Shown here: positions 50,101 to 61,660 of the stretch, one piece after another | Position numbering within the stretch: the stretch's first letter is position 1 | How the letters are laid out: every line of letters starts with the position of its first letter | NCBI RefSeq assembly: GCF_021155775.2 | Contig: NC_060235.2 | Coordinates: 19,397,598 to 19,461,597 of the forward strand | DNA length: 64,000 nt | Reading direction: 5' to 3' | DNA from: Neodiprion pinetum | Taxonomy: Eukaryota; Arthropoda; Insecta; Hymenoptera; Diprionidae | Translations under genes and position numbers: made by a program | Notes under the pieces: model-generated | The model's database searches: none | Told to the model about the DNA's origin: nothing | Seen by the model: the letters and a program-made list of their open reading frames with translations, nothing else

Positions 50101-52699
50101 AACACGAATGAATGAGAATGTCATATTTCCATAAGCCTACATCATGCAGCGTACCAACCGCTTGACGAATCACGAATCACGATCATGATTTGATCACAAT
50201 GATAACAGTTTCTATAGTGCATACTGGCATCAGTAGGAACGAACGCTGATGTCAGTCTGGTAATAACTGAACGCAAAAAGAGACAGATTCCTCTCCGATA
50301 TCGTGCGTAAATTTTAGCAATAGTTTTTTTCTGGCATTCAGATTGGAATCATCAGGCGGCGCTTAACCCTTTGTAGGCCATCTAGGAACAATTCGTTCAC
50401 GGATTTTTTTTATCCACTTGAGGATAAGCACAAATTTACAAAAAAATTTAGATATCTAGTTCGAGGTTTCTTTTTTGATATTCTGGCAGTCGGAATAATA
50501 AAATATTTAAGTACTGAAATTATTATACATTACAGGCGAAAATAGTTGACGAGTGCGCTACGTAGAACATTTTTTCTGGAAAAGTATGACAAGTCACTTT
50601 GACGCCAGTTGAGGTCCTCACCTTGAACCACGCGTAACAAAAGTCACTACTGCCCACGGTCTTACATACAGGTCTGGTAACTAGTAGGGTGGGGAATGAC
50701 TCAGATAATGAGGCAAAACCGTGGTTCTCGTCTTCGCCGTCTGCAGCGCTGCCCCCTCGGGGTGAGCCAATCATAAATCAGATCCGAACAGCTGATTTTT
50801 TGGAATCAACAATCCTGAATAACACTCAAAAATGAAGAGAAATGCGAATAAAAAATGATTGAGATGTTTACTAGCATTCCATGGCGGGCGTGATGATTGT
50901 TTTATTTTAACGGAATCCTCAAATGTTTAAGTCAATAAAATCCATAAGCATCAAGCGAGGGCTCACAACTTTTGAGACAGTTTGAGATCCTGTGTAGATG
51001 ATCCACCGTTTACACACTTTACACTGAGTTATGAACTGTCAAAAACTTCGATGAGCAGGTTATCTTATCGGTATATATCTATATCTATCATACCCCGGGC
51101 GAATGGCGCCCCTAGCGGATAGATAGGAAACAAGACCGTGTGCCTCACTAACGGTGACACCCCCTACCACTCAAAAGTGCCGGAGTTACCAGACCTGTAT
51201 GTAAGACCGTGCTACTGCCGTATAAGATCCGTTACGCGGTAGTTCAGGATCCGTATTTCGAAATGCACATCGAAACTGTGGTACAAAGCCTTTCACATCC
51301 CACAGTTCTGCTGAATCCGACTGATTTCATAAACGAGGAAGCTGCGCGGATTGTTGATTCGTGAGGTAGTTACCGTTTGTTATCGTCTCTTCGTTTGTCC
51401 CTTCATATTCCGAGAAGGCATTGTATCCTATCACACCGCGTGGATATGGCAAAGCTGATCCGCGTAGTTTTCCGTGCTTTTGTCCCGCGATATTCAATTC
51501 ATAACTGACTGTTAAAATTGTAGAATCGGTATCGTTTTTGTACTTTTATTCTCTTTTACTCGTTCAGGTATATTTTCTGCACCATGTTTCGGTACAAACT
51601 GTATTTTTAAAATCTATATGAAATAAGCATGAAATCAAAGAAAAATGTGCCAAAATGAATTTTCCTTCCGAAGAACTTCAGTTCCAAGTGTTTCGCGTAG
51701 TGTGTCTGTTTGGTTCACGTGTAGGACTGGGTTACATAGAGTGACGTAACATCGTAAATAAATTCACAGGATACTTCAACCGAATAGAAAAACTACGTAA
51801 AACCAGTTGTCAGCAGTGTTTACTTAGACTAATTTATATGTTGTTTAAAGCAGCCCTCCAAGCTTAAGCCTAAAATAATTAAATTTCGTGCACCACTGCA
51901 TGCAGGAACACCAATGTCGTAAACGGCTTACCAACCTTGTTCGTTCGCGCAAATTTGGCCGTCTATCTCGTAGAATATCGTTATCTGAGCGAAAACAATG
52001 ACTACCAGCGGTATTACGAACGTCGCGGACAGGCATGCCGAATTGTAGATGATCGCCCCCGCCTGATTGGTGAACGTTTCTAACGTACGACACATGGGAA
52101 ACCCCGTGACCTCCGGATGAGATGAAATGTGGAAGATGAAAAGCTGCGGCTCAGCAGAAAATAACAGTAAGTACACTTACTGTTTACTTTCCAGGGTACA
52201 CACAGGAAAAGTTTTTGATCAGTAAGAAACGACATATTGTTCTACTTTTCTAAAAATAAGTGCAAGCATCCTAAAATTGGAGGCGTTGCCGAAGTACGTC
52301 AAAATCGAAAAAGAAAATATAAATCGGAAAAATCGTCAAATTAATAACATTGAACCGGTGTTTCGTTCGTATTTCAGTTGGATTGGTAACATTAACAAAT
52401 AAGGAGTACAGAATCTACATAAGTGCGAAGTGAATAATGACACAGACGAAAAAACAGAGTTTACTAGTGAGTCAATAAGCACTTGTATATGTAGGCAACA
52501 CCTGGGCAAGGTTTTGTGCAGTTTCCCTTGTCCCTTGCGCGAATGCGTTTCTATTGAACATCCTAGGACTGCTGGAGTTGCATAACGATAGCGATTAATC
52601 AATCCCTTTTCTTGCCCCGCACAAATCTCCTGTAGACTTCTGGGGATATACTCTACCGGGTATGGCGGAAAGTGGCAGAACAAAAACGAAAAAAAATAT

Positions 52700-52730
<31 letters not shown>

Positions 52731-55700
52731 GTACAATTGAAATGAAACGAGTCTTTATATTAATGTAGGGCAGTAACTGCAAGCTTGTTGAATTCTTATT
52801 AATGATACGAGGAAGATCAAACCCAGCAGGCGGAATAGAACTTGTTTTATGAAACTCCCATCGATAGTGAAATTTTTATGTCGACGAAGGAGGTTTGGAG
52901 TTTCATGATCCCGATTTGCTGTACCGTTCCGAAAAAGGTACACAGTGACATCGTTTTGTAAAGATTGCGCAATGATTGTACGATTATTATAACTGAAGAA
53001 AAAATATGTACGGAAGATTTCGTACAGGTTCTTTTCTACGTAAATATTATCCTACTGAATTTAGTCCTGGAGAAATCAATTTTGTCGAAAGAGGATTGTT
53101 TCTACTTAAAGTAAAGCATAACTCATTCTAGCTTTCGGAGCGATACAGCCACCTTCCGCGTTGTTATCAGTAAATGATATATTGCAGTTTCGGATATGTC
53201 TAATTTATTCTATCCTTCAAGGTGTCACAGCTTGCTTGAGTGAAGTTTTTCTATTAAAACTAACTCTGAGGAGACGATCGTCCCCCACCACGATTCATTT
53301 CTGTAATTCTGGATTCAATTCTTTAGAATCAACACTGAAACCCACTTTATTCGGTGAGACTGGATTCTGCAGAACGATATTCCTGCAGAAAAGGACCTGC
53401 AGGATATTGTCTCTAAACATTCACTCTGTCGATCTATGATATCACTGGCAGTATTTTGCCGCTTGCCAACAAAACATTCTGTGGACATGTCACTTGATTA
53501 CGGTATTCAACTGGTAACTTTCAAAATTTGGTAAATTCAACCAATCTTTATCCATCAAACGGATTTAGTAAACCGTGTGAAGTAGTCCAGTTGAATGTAC
53601 CAGAAGCTGTTTTATTATTTTGAAAATAACACGCGAAGAAACATAATTTCATTAAATTTAGGTAATCAAATTCGAGATTTTATATTTATATGTATTCTTT
53701 GTTCAATGAAATTATTTATCAATCTCAAGATAATTATTTAACACGTTGACTGCGACGGAATCTATCACGATTCCGGTCCAGATAGCCAATTTGATTTGAT
53801 CAAGTTATATTATTAAAAACTTTTACTAATGTTTTTAAAAAAACATGTTACGAATTATCTCGTAGTTGGCTTATGTAGCAGTAACTACGAGATAACTCGT
53901 AGTTGGCAGTCAACGTGTTGAATAATTTTAGTATTCGCAACGAATATTATCTTGTTTTGAAAAATTTTTCAACAAAAAGAGTCTACTCATTGATTTTGTT
54001 AAAAAAGAAACGGTTCTCGCCCAGCTTAGATAATCATATCCGGAATAAAAGTTTCATCAGAGGAGCGCTATTAACTTTCGCGGATTAATCGCGTGACAGA
54101 GACCTGAATAAATAAAAAAAATAGAATGAAAACGTGAAAAACGCACCTGCGGCAGTGCGTAGAAAAAGCTGCAGATCCACGCACCACACAGCATCATCTT
54201 GCCGCGACGACGGGCGTCGTAATTCTTCAGAGGGTGTAAAATCGCGGAGTACCTGTAGTGAAAAGTAAGCTGATCGTTACTGCAAAGAGTTTTTGAGTTT
54301 GTTGGTAGTTCAAAAATCTCTTTGCGAAACTTGACCTTTGCCAAAAATATCAAGACGACGGATAACGGTTATCCGTTGTTTTAAAAATTGGAGAAATTTG
54401 AATGACAACGAAAACGAACCGTCACCGCTTCGGCCATATTACCATTAAATCACTTCAAGTCAGTCAGATCGCGTTGGTTTCTCTTTAATAAAACGTGAAG
54501 CAGGCACGACGAACGAGGAAAGTACCGGAGGTGTACTTCAAGGATTTTTTTTTATTCTACGATATGTTGCACATCGAGAAGCATTGGAGACGTATTTTTC
54601 TGTTTTCGTTTTTGCAGCCGATTTGGCCGATTAAGGGGTAAAATCCACCGCTAAGATTCATCCTCGAAAACGAAATTTTTCGGACTTTGTAATACTAACG
54701 TGAAATTTCTATACGAAACCAATTGAACAATATCCACTTTAAATAAACGATAATATGCTCAATATTGTTACCCTCAGGAGTCGTATACCCTCATTTTTCA
54801 GGGATGAACAGTTTTTCACGTGATTTTTACCCCTGAAACGGTCAAATCAGCTCATGAAAACAAAATTGTGCATTATTTATTGATATACTAATGCCGGGTT
54901 ATTCCTTTGGTGAATTTACCGCTAAATGTAACCACTTGAAAAGTTCTTGCATTGTTCTCAATTTTGAGATTGGTATTTCGCAAACCGGCCTCCGTTATTC
55001 GTTCCGACAGAGATATCTGGCAATGGGACAGCAAAGATCAGGAAAAAATAATTCTGGTGACAATATCGATCCACTGACCTGTCCAACGAGACGCAGACCA
55101 GGACGTTACTCGATAAATAGAGAGCGAAAGCACGAAGGAAAAGGAAAAACTTGCAGGCCAAGTTACCGTCCAACCACTGAACGATCAGATGAAATCCGCC
55201 CTGGAATTTAGAGATTCGTTCACGATGGTGTAATTGTTAGAAATCAAGGAGCTCCGTAAGTAAATCCGAACGAAGCGCATGAGCAACGTTCAGCATCCCA
55301 GCTGCCTGAAACCCGGCATTGACATATTTCGCATACGCATTCCTTCTCGACTTCGTCTCCCTTCTTTCTATCCTGCGCGAAACACTGATCACTTTTGTCC
55401 GATTTCGAAAAATTTTGGTGTCAAACTCTCTGTGTTAATTCAAAGCTCGCATGCATTGTGAAATCCATTCGTGCGCTGATTGGCTAGGTGTTAATTTTTG
55501 TGTCTGCTCGTTCATTGGCTGATTGAAAGAAGGATGGACGCCGATAGTTGCAGTTGAGGCCGATATCACTCGTCGAGGACGTGTCAATTTAGAAACTGTG
55601 ATCCAATGGGATTTGGGTAACGTCACGAGTTAAGTATGTATCGTTCGGAAATCCGGGGTTATTTGCCTTCCTTACCCACCCTCCGTAGATGCGTTCACTG

Positions 55701-57147
55701 CACGAAGTAAGTCTGGAAAAGAACCAAATGATCTAACGGTCCAATGAATTAAAAATTTTATTCTGACGTAAGTTCTTTTGCGAATTAGAGTTACGGGTGT
55801 AATATTCTGGAATCAATCAGTTACGGAAGGAATGTTTTCGTTTATTGTGTTATTTCGAAAGCTCAGGGTAAGCGACAAACCAATTATAAATGTAACTCGG
55901 CTGTAGAACTTCGTGCTCGAGTGTAGTTGACGTTTCACACTTCGGGTACGTATTTAGAGGTAAAGTTAAATCGATTTTGTTGCTTCGGACGTACGTCGAA
56001 GCGATCAAAGCTCAAACCACGCTGTGCATTATTTCATGTCAAAAACTGTATCCGTCAATTTCTGAACATCTCTGGGACCGCGTGAAACACGCTGCTGCTC
56101 TGACCGCATAAACTGCGATGCTGTTAATTATCACACCTGCGACATACGAGTGCTGTCAAAATATTAAATCGGGCGACAGGTTGATTCAAGGGTGGTCGGA
56201 CCCCACTTCTTTGCCTTCCGTTTCTTTCCTTCCAGACACTTGTTCGTCCTAGACACCTTGTATTCCGGCCTAGTAACAGCGCTTACAACAGTGACTTACA
56301 ACAATTATCGGAGGCCAAAATGTTAGAACAAGTTAGGCCTCTGTCTGGACGAATCTAAGTGTCTGTAGGAGGAGTGACAAGATTGCGGAAAATCTCGGCT
56401 TTCCGTGCGATACCTGCAACCGAGGTTCGAATCTTGCCCGGAAAATCGCCGAGCCAAAAAATGTTCATTTATTTTATAAATGGGGCATTTCTTACCAAAT
56501 CGACCCGGGTCTGAACCTTGACCTCTCTGATTTGATTAGCGATTTATTATATGATTATTTTGACTTTCGACGTTGACCAACTTTTTTTTAGAATTTTTTT
56601 TTCAAAACCGAACATATTGACCGACTAAATTCAAAAATCTGAAAAATTCTGTATTATGCATAAAAATTTTCAAGCTTCGAGCTGGAGTGAACTAACCCTT
56701 CCTCCTAATTGTAAAAAAAAATTATATATCTTTTCCCACCCATTTTTGCTGCTCCTCGCGAAGCATTCTTGACCGAATTGTTTTACATTAACATTTTCCA
56801 CCACCGGCGGCAACGTGGATCAGCCTCTTTTCCGAGTAAAGGGCTAAACGGAATTCAGACATGTACTGACCTCAAGCGGTATCATGAAGAAGGTAACGAG
56901 AAGGTCAGCAGCTGCCAGATGTCCCATCATCAGAGATACCACAGACCTTTGGTGCTTTCTGCGCGACAGATTGACTAAGGCGGTAAAATTTCCCATTACA
57001 GCCACCAGAAACAGCACGAGGCAGCAGAAGATCTTCACGTATGATGATTGTTGAGTAAACCTCATTTGCGGAGGTAAAATCACGATCTCTGCCGCAAAGT
57101 TGCTGTACTCCTCGTCACTGGTAGCGTTGGGTTCACAACCGAAAACG
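47148..57147 (-). CDS. AKH/GnRH-type class A GPCR, paralogue A (first exon missing)
   Basis: This is a second receptor of the AKH/ACP/corazonin/GnRH group. Minus-strand exons 57147-56871, 55200-55079, 54252-54147, 52143-51936, 48282-48123 and 47271-47148 have the same phases as paralogue B and give 331 residues plus an unseen N-terminus. TM1 has GNFTALVNLSRRKHQ, TM2 HLAAADLLVTFFMIPLE, TM3 ends VSLDRY (D132-R-Y134), TM4 RRRGKMMLCGAW, TM5 follows HISSHPEVTGFPMC, and TM6 has CWGPYVV. TM7 has C-L-N321-P-S-L-N325 instead of NPxxY, and the protein stops six residues later (AQREIN), so helix 8 and the cytoplasmic tail are absent. No frameshift or internal stop was seen. It may be a divergent functional receptor, a decoy, or an early pseudogene. 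An alternative spliced tail cannot be excluded. Confidence 0.85.
50647..51219. mobile_element. hAT-like MITE with 8-bp TSD (copy 2)
   Basis: CTACTGCC flanks both sides (50647-50654, 51212-51219) of a 557-bp element with the same ends as the copy at 45.2 kb (CACGGTCTTACATACAGGTC...). Interiors differ in length. It lies in the intron between the TM5 and TM6 exons of receptor A. Confidence 0.85.
52697..52730. repeat. (TA)n microsatellite
   Basis: About 34 bases of nearly pure AT/TA dinucleotide in a receptor A intron. Confidence 0.9.
53738..53921. mobile_element. piggyBac-like MITE
   Basis: TTAA then CACGTTGACTGC at the left is mirrored by GCAGTCAACGTG then TTGA at the right. Inside, the right arm repeats TCGTAGTTGGC. 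The right target site appears mutated from TTAA. It lies in the intron between the TM4 and TM5 exons of receptor A. Confidence 0.6.
54617..54851. repeat. imperfect TIR element in receptor A intron
   Basis: GCCGATTTGGCCGATTAAGG at the left and the complement of GCTGATTTGACCGTTTCAGG at the right are inverted repeats, both continuing into GGTAAAA. The 235-bp element sits between the TM3 and TM4 exons. Confidence 0.5.
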
Positions 57148-58961
57148 CTAAAATTTTATAGTACAGCAAGATTTTTCGATCTTGAAAATTACGTGCTAGT
57201 TGGTGTAAATTTTCGGTTACGGATGTGCAAACACTTCGTTGTCAATCGAATGCCTAATATTAATCGTTCTGAAAATCATTCTTTTATTCAATATTTCTAA
57301 TATTCATTGTCTCCGATGGAACAAAACTGTGAAAGAATAAGTGCGAGAGGAAAGATTTTGTACTGTCAAAAATCGTTGATGGTCAATAACAACTGCTAAT
57401 AATAATAAATAATGAATTCCGCATTCGTGATGTGGTAAGAAAATATCAAATTTTTCAAATCGTGGACGCGGTCGAACGATCATACCTCGGTCCAAATAGA
57501 AATTCGTGAATTTTTGTGACAAATTCCGACAATACTTCGGTCTAACCGCTTCGTTGGACTTCGAATCTGTCCTGTAATATCAACTAACCGTTAGTCAGAG
57601 CGCTGACGGCGATAAAAGCCGGCTTAATTACGGAACAAAAATTGCCACATAATTAATTTGCGTAAACGTTATTGTTAATTGATTCGGAAGTCTGGCTTCC
57701 CGACGTTTCATTCGTCGAAGCCGGCACGACACAGCCGTAAAGAGGTTTAATAAATCAATCAACAAATGCGATTTCGGTGTTGTAGTAGGTATCGGTGTTC
57801 TTAATTTTATAATAATATTGAGAGACCCTTTGGTTGGTGGAAAAGTGGCGCCGGACGTCGTTAAAGGTGCGTAAAATATTACCGGAGTCGTCTCATAGGT
57901 GTAGGGCTTGGTCAAAAATTATTCGATCGATCTAATCCTCAGGATCATGTGTGTAAAAAACACACAAAAAATGTCGATCCGAATAACCCGCCGGACTCCG
58001 ACAGAGAGCGAGAAATGCACGCACGATAGTCACTCTTAGAGTACAGGAGCCAGCTACTGTTTTCCGGCGATCTTCTACAGAAGTGATATTTTTTTCGGAA
58101 AATGTTCGGGGGTGTCCCCTAACTATAAATTCAAGTTGGCAAAGTGGAAGATGTCGAACTTCAAACTCCATCTTGGAAAACCCGTATTATCAAATATCTC
58201 GTGGATTGTGCATTTCACGACAAGAACAGCGGGGAGCTTTTTTGTAGATAATCAAATGCTGTAAATCTTTTATCCGAAACTTTTTTATGTTCAATGCAAA
58301 CTTTTTGTTTCATAGCCCGTTAAACTTCTCCAAACATGGTTATTGCGAAATGTATAGTTTACGGATGATGAAAGAGCAAAAATGATCATCACCAACTTGT
58401 CGAGTGCGAAATTTTCCAATAACTTTTTTTGTGGGCACGCTTCCGTGGAATTTATACTTTCAAAGCTGTAGCCCGGTAAACGTTGCGTCACGTGAATGCG
58501 GATCAGTGGAAATGTAGCTCGCAGTACCCGGAGAAAATTTTATAATTCCCGAAACGGCAAAAAGGGTTACGAAAAATAACAATAATGTACGGTGAATCTT
58601 TGAAAATTGTAAATAGCGTGAAGGCTGAGTGATAATATTATTATAAATAATAATAAATAACAATATTTTTCTAACCACGAACGAGAACAAAGCGAAGCGG
58701 ATGTTCAAAATTTTATTTCGGCTATATTATCGAAACCGAACTTTAAACTTTTAAGAATCAAAGCGTTCTTTGGTTATTAATGATTTTAATTATTGTTCGC
58801 CGATTTTTACGGGGAAATAATTTCTTCCAGATTTTTTTCGCAGTTCATTTTCATCCGAATCTGCGAAAATTGGATAAAATTTTTACAACAGAAAAAATTG
58901 CAACTTCGGTTTGAAGTGTTTTAAACTTCAACCACCCGAAGTACAAGAGTAGACGAAAAAG
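57148..58961. other. upstream region of receptor A, no exon identified
   Basis: The N-terminal exon of receptor A should lie to the right of 57147 on the minus strand. Several short minus-strand frames exist here, but none shows signal-peptide character together with a correctly phased donor. Confidence 0.35.
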
Positions 58962-59043
58962 TATTGCGCACATGCTTGTAGAACGCGAACGAAAAGAAAT
59001 AACAAGTTCGGTTAAAGTGAATCAAAGTACAATACTTAATTCT

Positions 59044-59370
59044 GAAAATCATTTATTTATTTTTCAACGTAGTCACCGTTAAGACTAACACGTTTCTCCC
59101 AACGTGTAACAAGTTTTTTCATTCTGTCGCTGAAAAATTCTTCCGACTTTTCCCGAATCCAGGACTTGATATTTCCTTTCACCTCATCGTCCGAGGTGTA
59201 ATCAGTACCCTCAAGATCTCTCTTGAGTAGAGGAAAAAAATAAAAATCGTGAGGCGCAAGATCGACGGAATAAGGAGGGTGTGGAATCGGTTTCAGGCTT
59301 CAACTTTCTCATTGCCTCTTCAGTTGCGCGCGAGGTGTGTGGAAGAGCGTTGTCATGTTGCAAGATTATT
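59044..59370 (-). pseudogene. mariner transposase C-terminal fragment (left arm)
   Basis: On the minus strand the arm encodes the same transposase end as the right arm (region around QHDN, PHPPY-like, then DDEVKGNIKSWI). It has an extra base before the proline-rich segment and other differences, so the reading frame is broken. Confidence 0.7.
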
Positions 59371-59435
59371 GATTGCAAGGTTTAGAGTCTCTAAAACACC
59401 TCCGATGTCGAGTTTGTCGACTTAGAGGCAGCCTG

Positions 59436-59754
59436 GAGTTAATAATCTTGCAACATGACAACGCTCGTCCACACACCTTGCGCGCAACTGAAGAGGCAAT
59501 GAGAAAGCTGAAGTGTGAACCGATTCCACACCCTCCTTATTCCCCCGATCTTGCGCCGCGCGATTTTTATATTTTTTCCTCTACTCAAGAGAGACCTCGA
59601 GGGTACTAATTACACCTCGGACGATGAGGTGAAAGGAAATATCAAGTCCTGGATTCGGAAAAAGTCGGAAAAATTTTTCAGCGACGGAATGAAAAAACTT
59701 GTTACACGTTGGGAGAAACGTGTTAGTCTTAACGGTGACTATGTTGAAAAATAA
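59436..59754 (+). pseudogene. mariner transposase C-terminal fragment (right arm)
   Basis: The frame reads LQHDNARPHT (second catalytic Asp) and HPPYSPDLAPRDFYIF (third catalytic Asp region), then after a frameshift continues DDEVKGNIKSWIRKKSEKFF to NGDYVEK and a stop. This is the mariner DDE catalytic C-terminus without its N-terminal half, so it cannot code for active transposase. Confidence 0.8.
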
Positions 59755-59849
59755 ATAAATGATTTTCAGAATTAAGTATTGTACTTTGATTTACTTTAAC
59801 CAAAATTGTTATTTCTTTTCGTTCGCGTTCTACAAGCATGTGTGCATTA

Positions 59850-60643
59850 GTTTCCAGCCTACCGTTGTATAACGGAAGGTATTCGGACGACAACAGCCCG
59901 AATTATGCAACACAGAATATTGGCTAATAATTTCTATAGATGGCTCATCAGTACAAGAGATAAAACTAGATTGTAATATCAAAATGCTTCCGAATATTGA
60001 AATTCATCGATATATGATACTAATCATTTTCAATTTTCACCCCATAACAATTAATTAAAATACCATACCTCCGATTTCAAGAGATCTGGAAAAGTTAAGG
60101 TGTTGCAATCAGAGTTTTTATTGCGGTCGGGTATAAAATATATTATGAAATTAGGAACTACACCAGAATCACTGAAAAACTTGGTCATGATTATGCATAC
60201 AAATCTTCGAAGCAACAATATCTGGATTATATTAATATAATACATCTCGCATTGTCATACCACATAACATTTTTACCCTATCATTAATAATTACCCAGAC
60301 GAGTTAGATATGAAATATTTAATCTTTCCTATCGCGGTAGCTAAAGATCGTAATCGGTTTAGAGTGGCGGATCCTCTCGTACGGGGATCACGTTCAAAAT
60401 TGGTCCGGAATACTCTCATACCGCCAGCAATTATAACACGAGTATTAAAAAAAAGTGGTTTTTCAATATTTGCATTTTATCTATTTCCTGAGTGAACGAA
60501 TTCGATAGAAAGATTGAATTACATTAAGAAGTCAAAACTATACAGGACAAATATTTTTTCGATACTTCCATATCACAGTTTATGAGAAATTTTCGTTCAG
60601 TTTTTCATATGCTAGTTTCCTCAAGCGTTCCATAGAGGTACGT
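59850..60643. other. gene-free interval
   Basis: AT-rich sequence between two palindromic elements; no coding similarity or RNA gene was seen. Confidence 0.45.
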
Positions 60644-61660
60644 TAGGGTGTTTCAAAAAAAGACAGATTTTCTTTTTTCTTATGGTGTCCAAAAATTGAT
60701 AGTATACCTAAAAACAAAAAATTTTGCGCCAATATGAGCTCTTAATATCAATAGTAAGGTTTGCCTCTATCCATTTCTTTATTTTCCATTTAAATAACAC
60801 GGGAAAATTTTTCTTTTATTTTTGAATTTTTATTACTTTGGAACGGTTCAGCGTAACGACAATCTGAAAGAAGAGATTTGTAGGAAATTTCACGCTCCAC
60901 AAAAAACGTCTGAAGATCAAAGTTCCTCAGATCTACCGTTTCAAAGATATCAGCGATCAAAAATAACACTAATCAAAAATTTCAAATATTTTCCAATAAA
61001 ACTACAAAAAAATATCATATGCCATATTTATATTATTTTTCAAGTAAAATTACTTTAATTCTGTTAACCTGAGACTGTAATCTTTTTTTTTTTTTTGCTA
61101 ATTATTTCAATACTTGACTCACAAAAGGCACAAAAATCATTTATGTGATATTTTTAACCTTTATATTTATGTATTTGTGCTTTTTGTGAGTTAAGTATTG
61201 AATTAATTAGCAAAAAAAAAAAGTTTACAGTCTCAGGTTAACAGAATTAAAGTAATTTTACATAAAAAATAATATAAATATGACATATGATATTTTTTTG
61301 TAGTTTTATTGGAAAATATTTGAAATTTTTGATTAGTGTTATTTTTGATCGCTGATATCTTTGAAACGGTTGATCTGAAGAACTTTGATCTTCAGACGTT
61401 TTTTGTAGAGCGTGAAATTTCCTACAAATTGCTCCTTTCAGATTGTCGTGATGATGAACCGTTCCAAAGTAATAAAAATTTACAAATGAAAAAAAAAAAT
61501 TTCTCGTGTTATTTAAATGGAAAATATAGAAATGGATAGAGGCAAACCTTACTATTGATATTAAGAGCTCATATTGGCGCTAAAATTTTTGTTTTTAGGT
61601 ATACCATCAATTTTTGGACACCATAAGAAAAAAAAAATTTGTTTTTTTTTAAACACCCTA
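60644..61660. mobile_element. 1-kb near-perfect foldback element
   Basis: TA then GGGTGTTT at the left mirrors AAACACCC then TA at the right. Two arms of about 500 bp match along nearly their full length (for example CTTATGGTGTCCAAAAATTG on both arms) and meet at about 61150. There is no transposase. The TA duplication suggests a Tc1/mariner-type mobiliser. Confidence 0.85.

Larger units (their letters stand above)
58962..59849. mobile_element. palindromic mariner relic
   Basis: TA plus TTGCGCACATGCTTGTAG on the left mirrors CTACAAGCATGTGTGCAT plus TA on the right. The arms, about 400 bp each, are inverted copies of the 3' part of a mariner-family transposase around a loop of about 65 bp at 59372-59436. 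The 5' half of the gene, with the first catalytic Asp and the DNA-binding domain, is missing from both arms. Confidence 0.85.

Noticed and set aside
56380..56460. Possible tRNA or tRNA-like sequence with a B-box-like GGTTCGAATCT
   Set aside because: No matching A box or acceptor stem could be found; the B box has a mismatch and the T stem contains a G-T pair, so a tRNA call is not supported.
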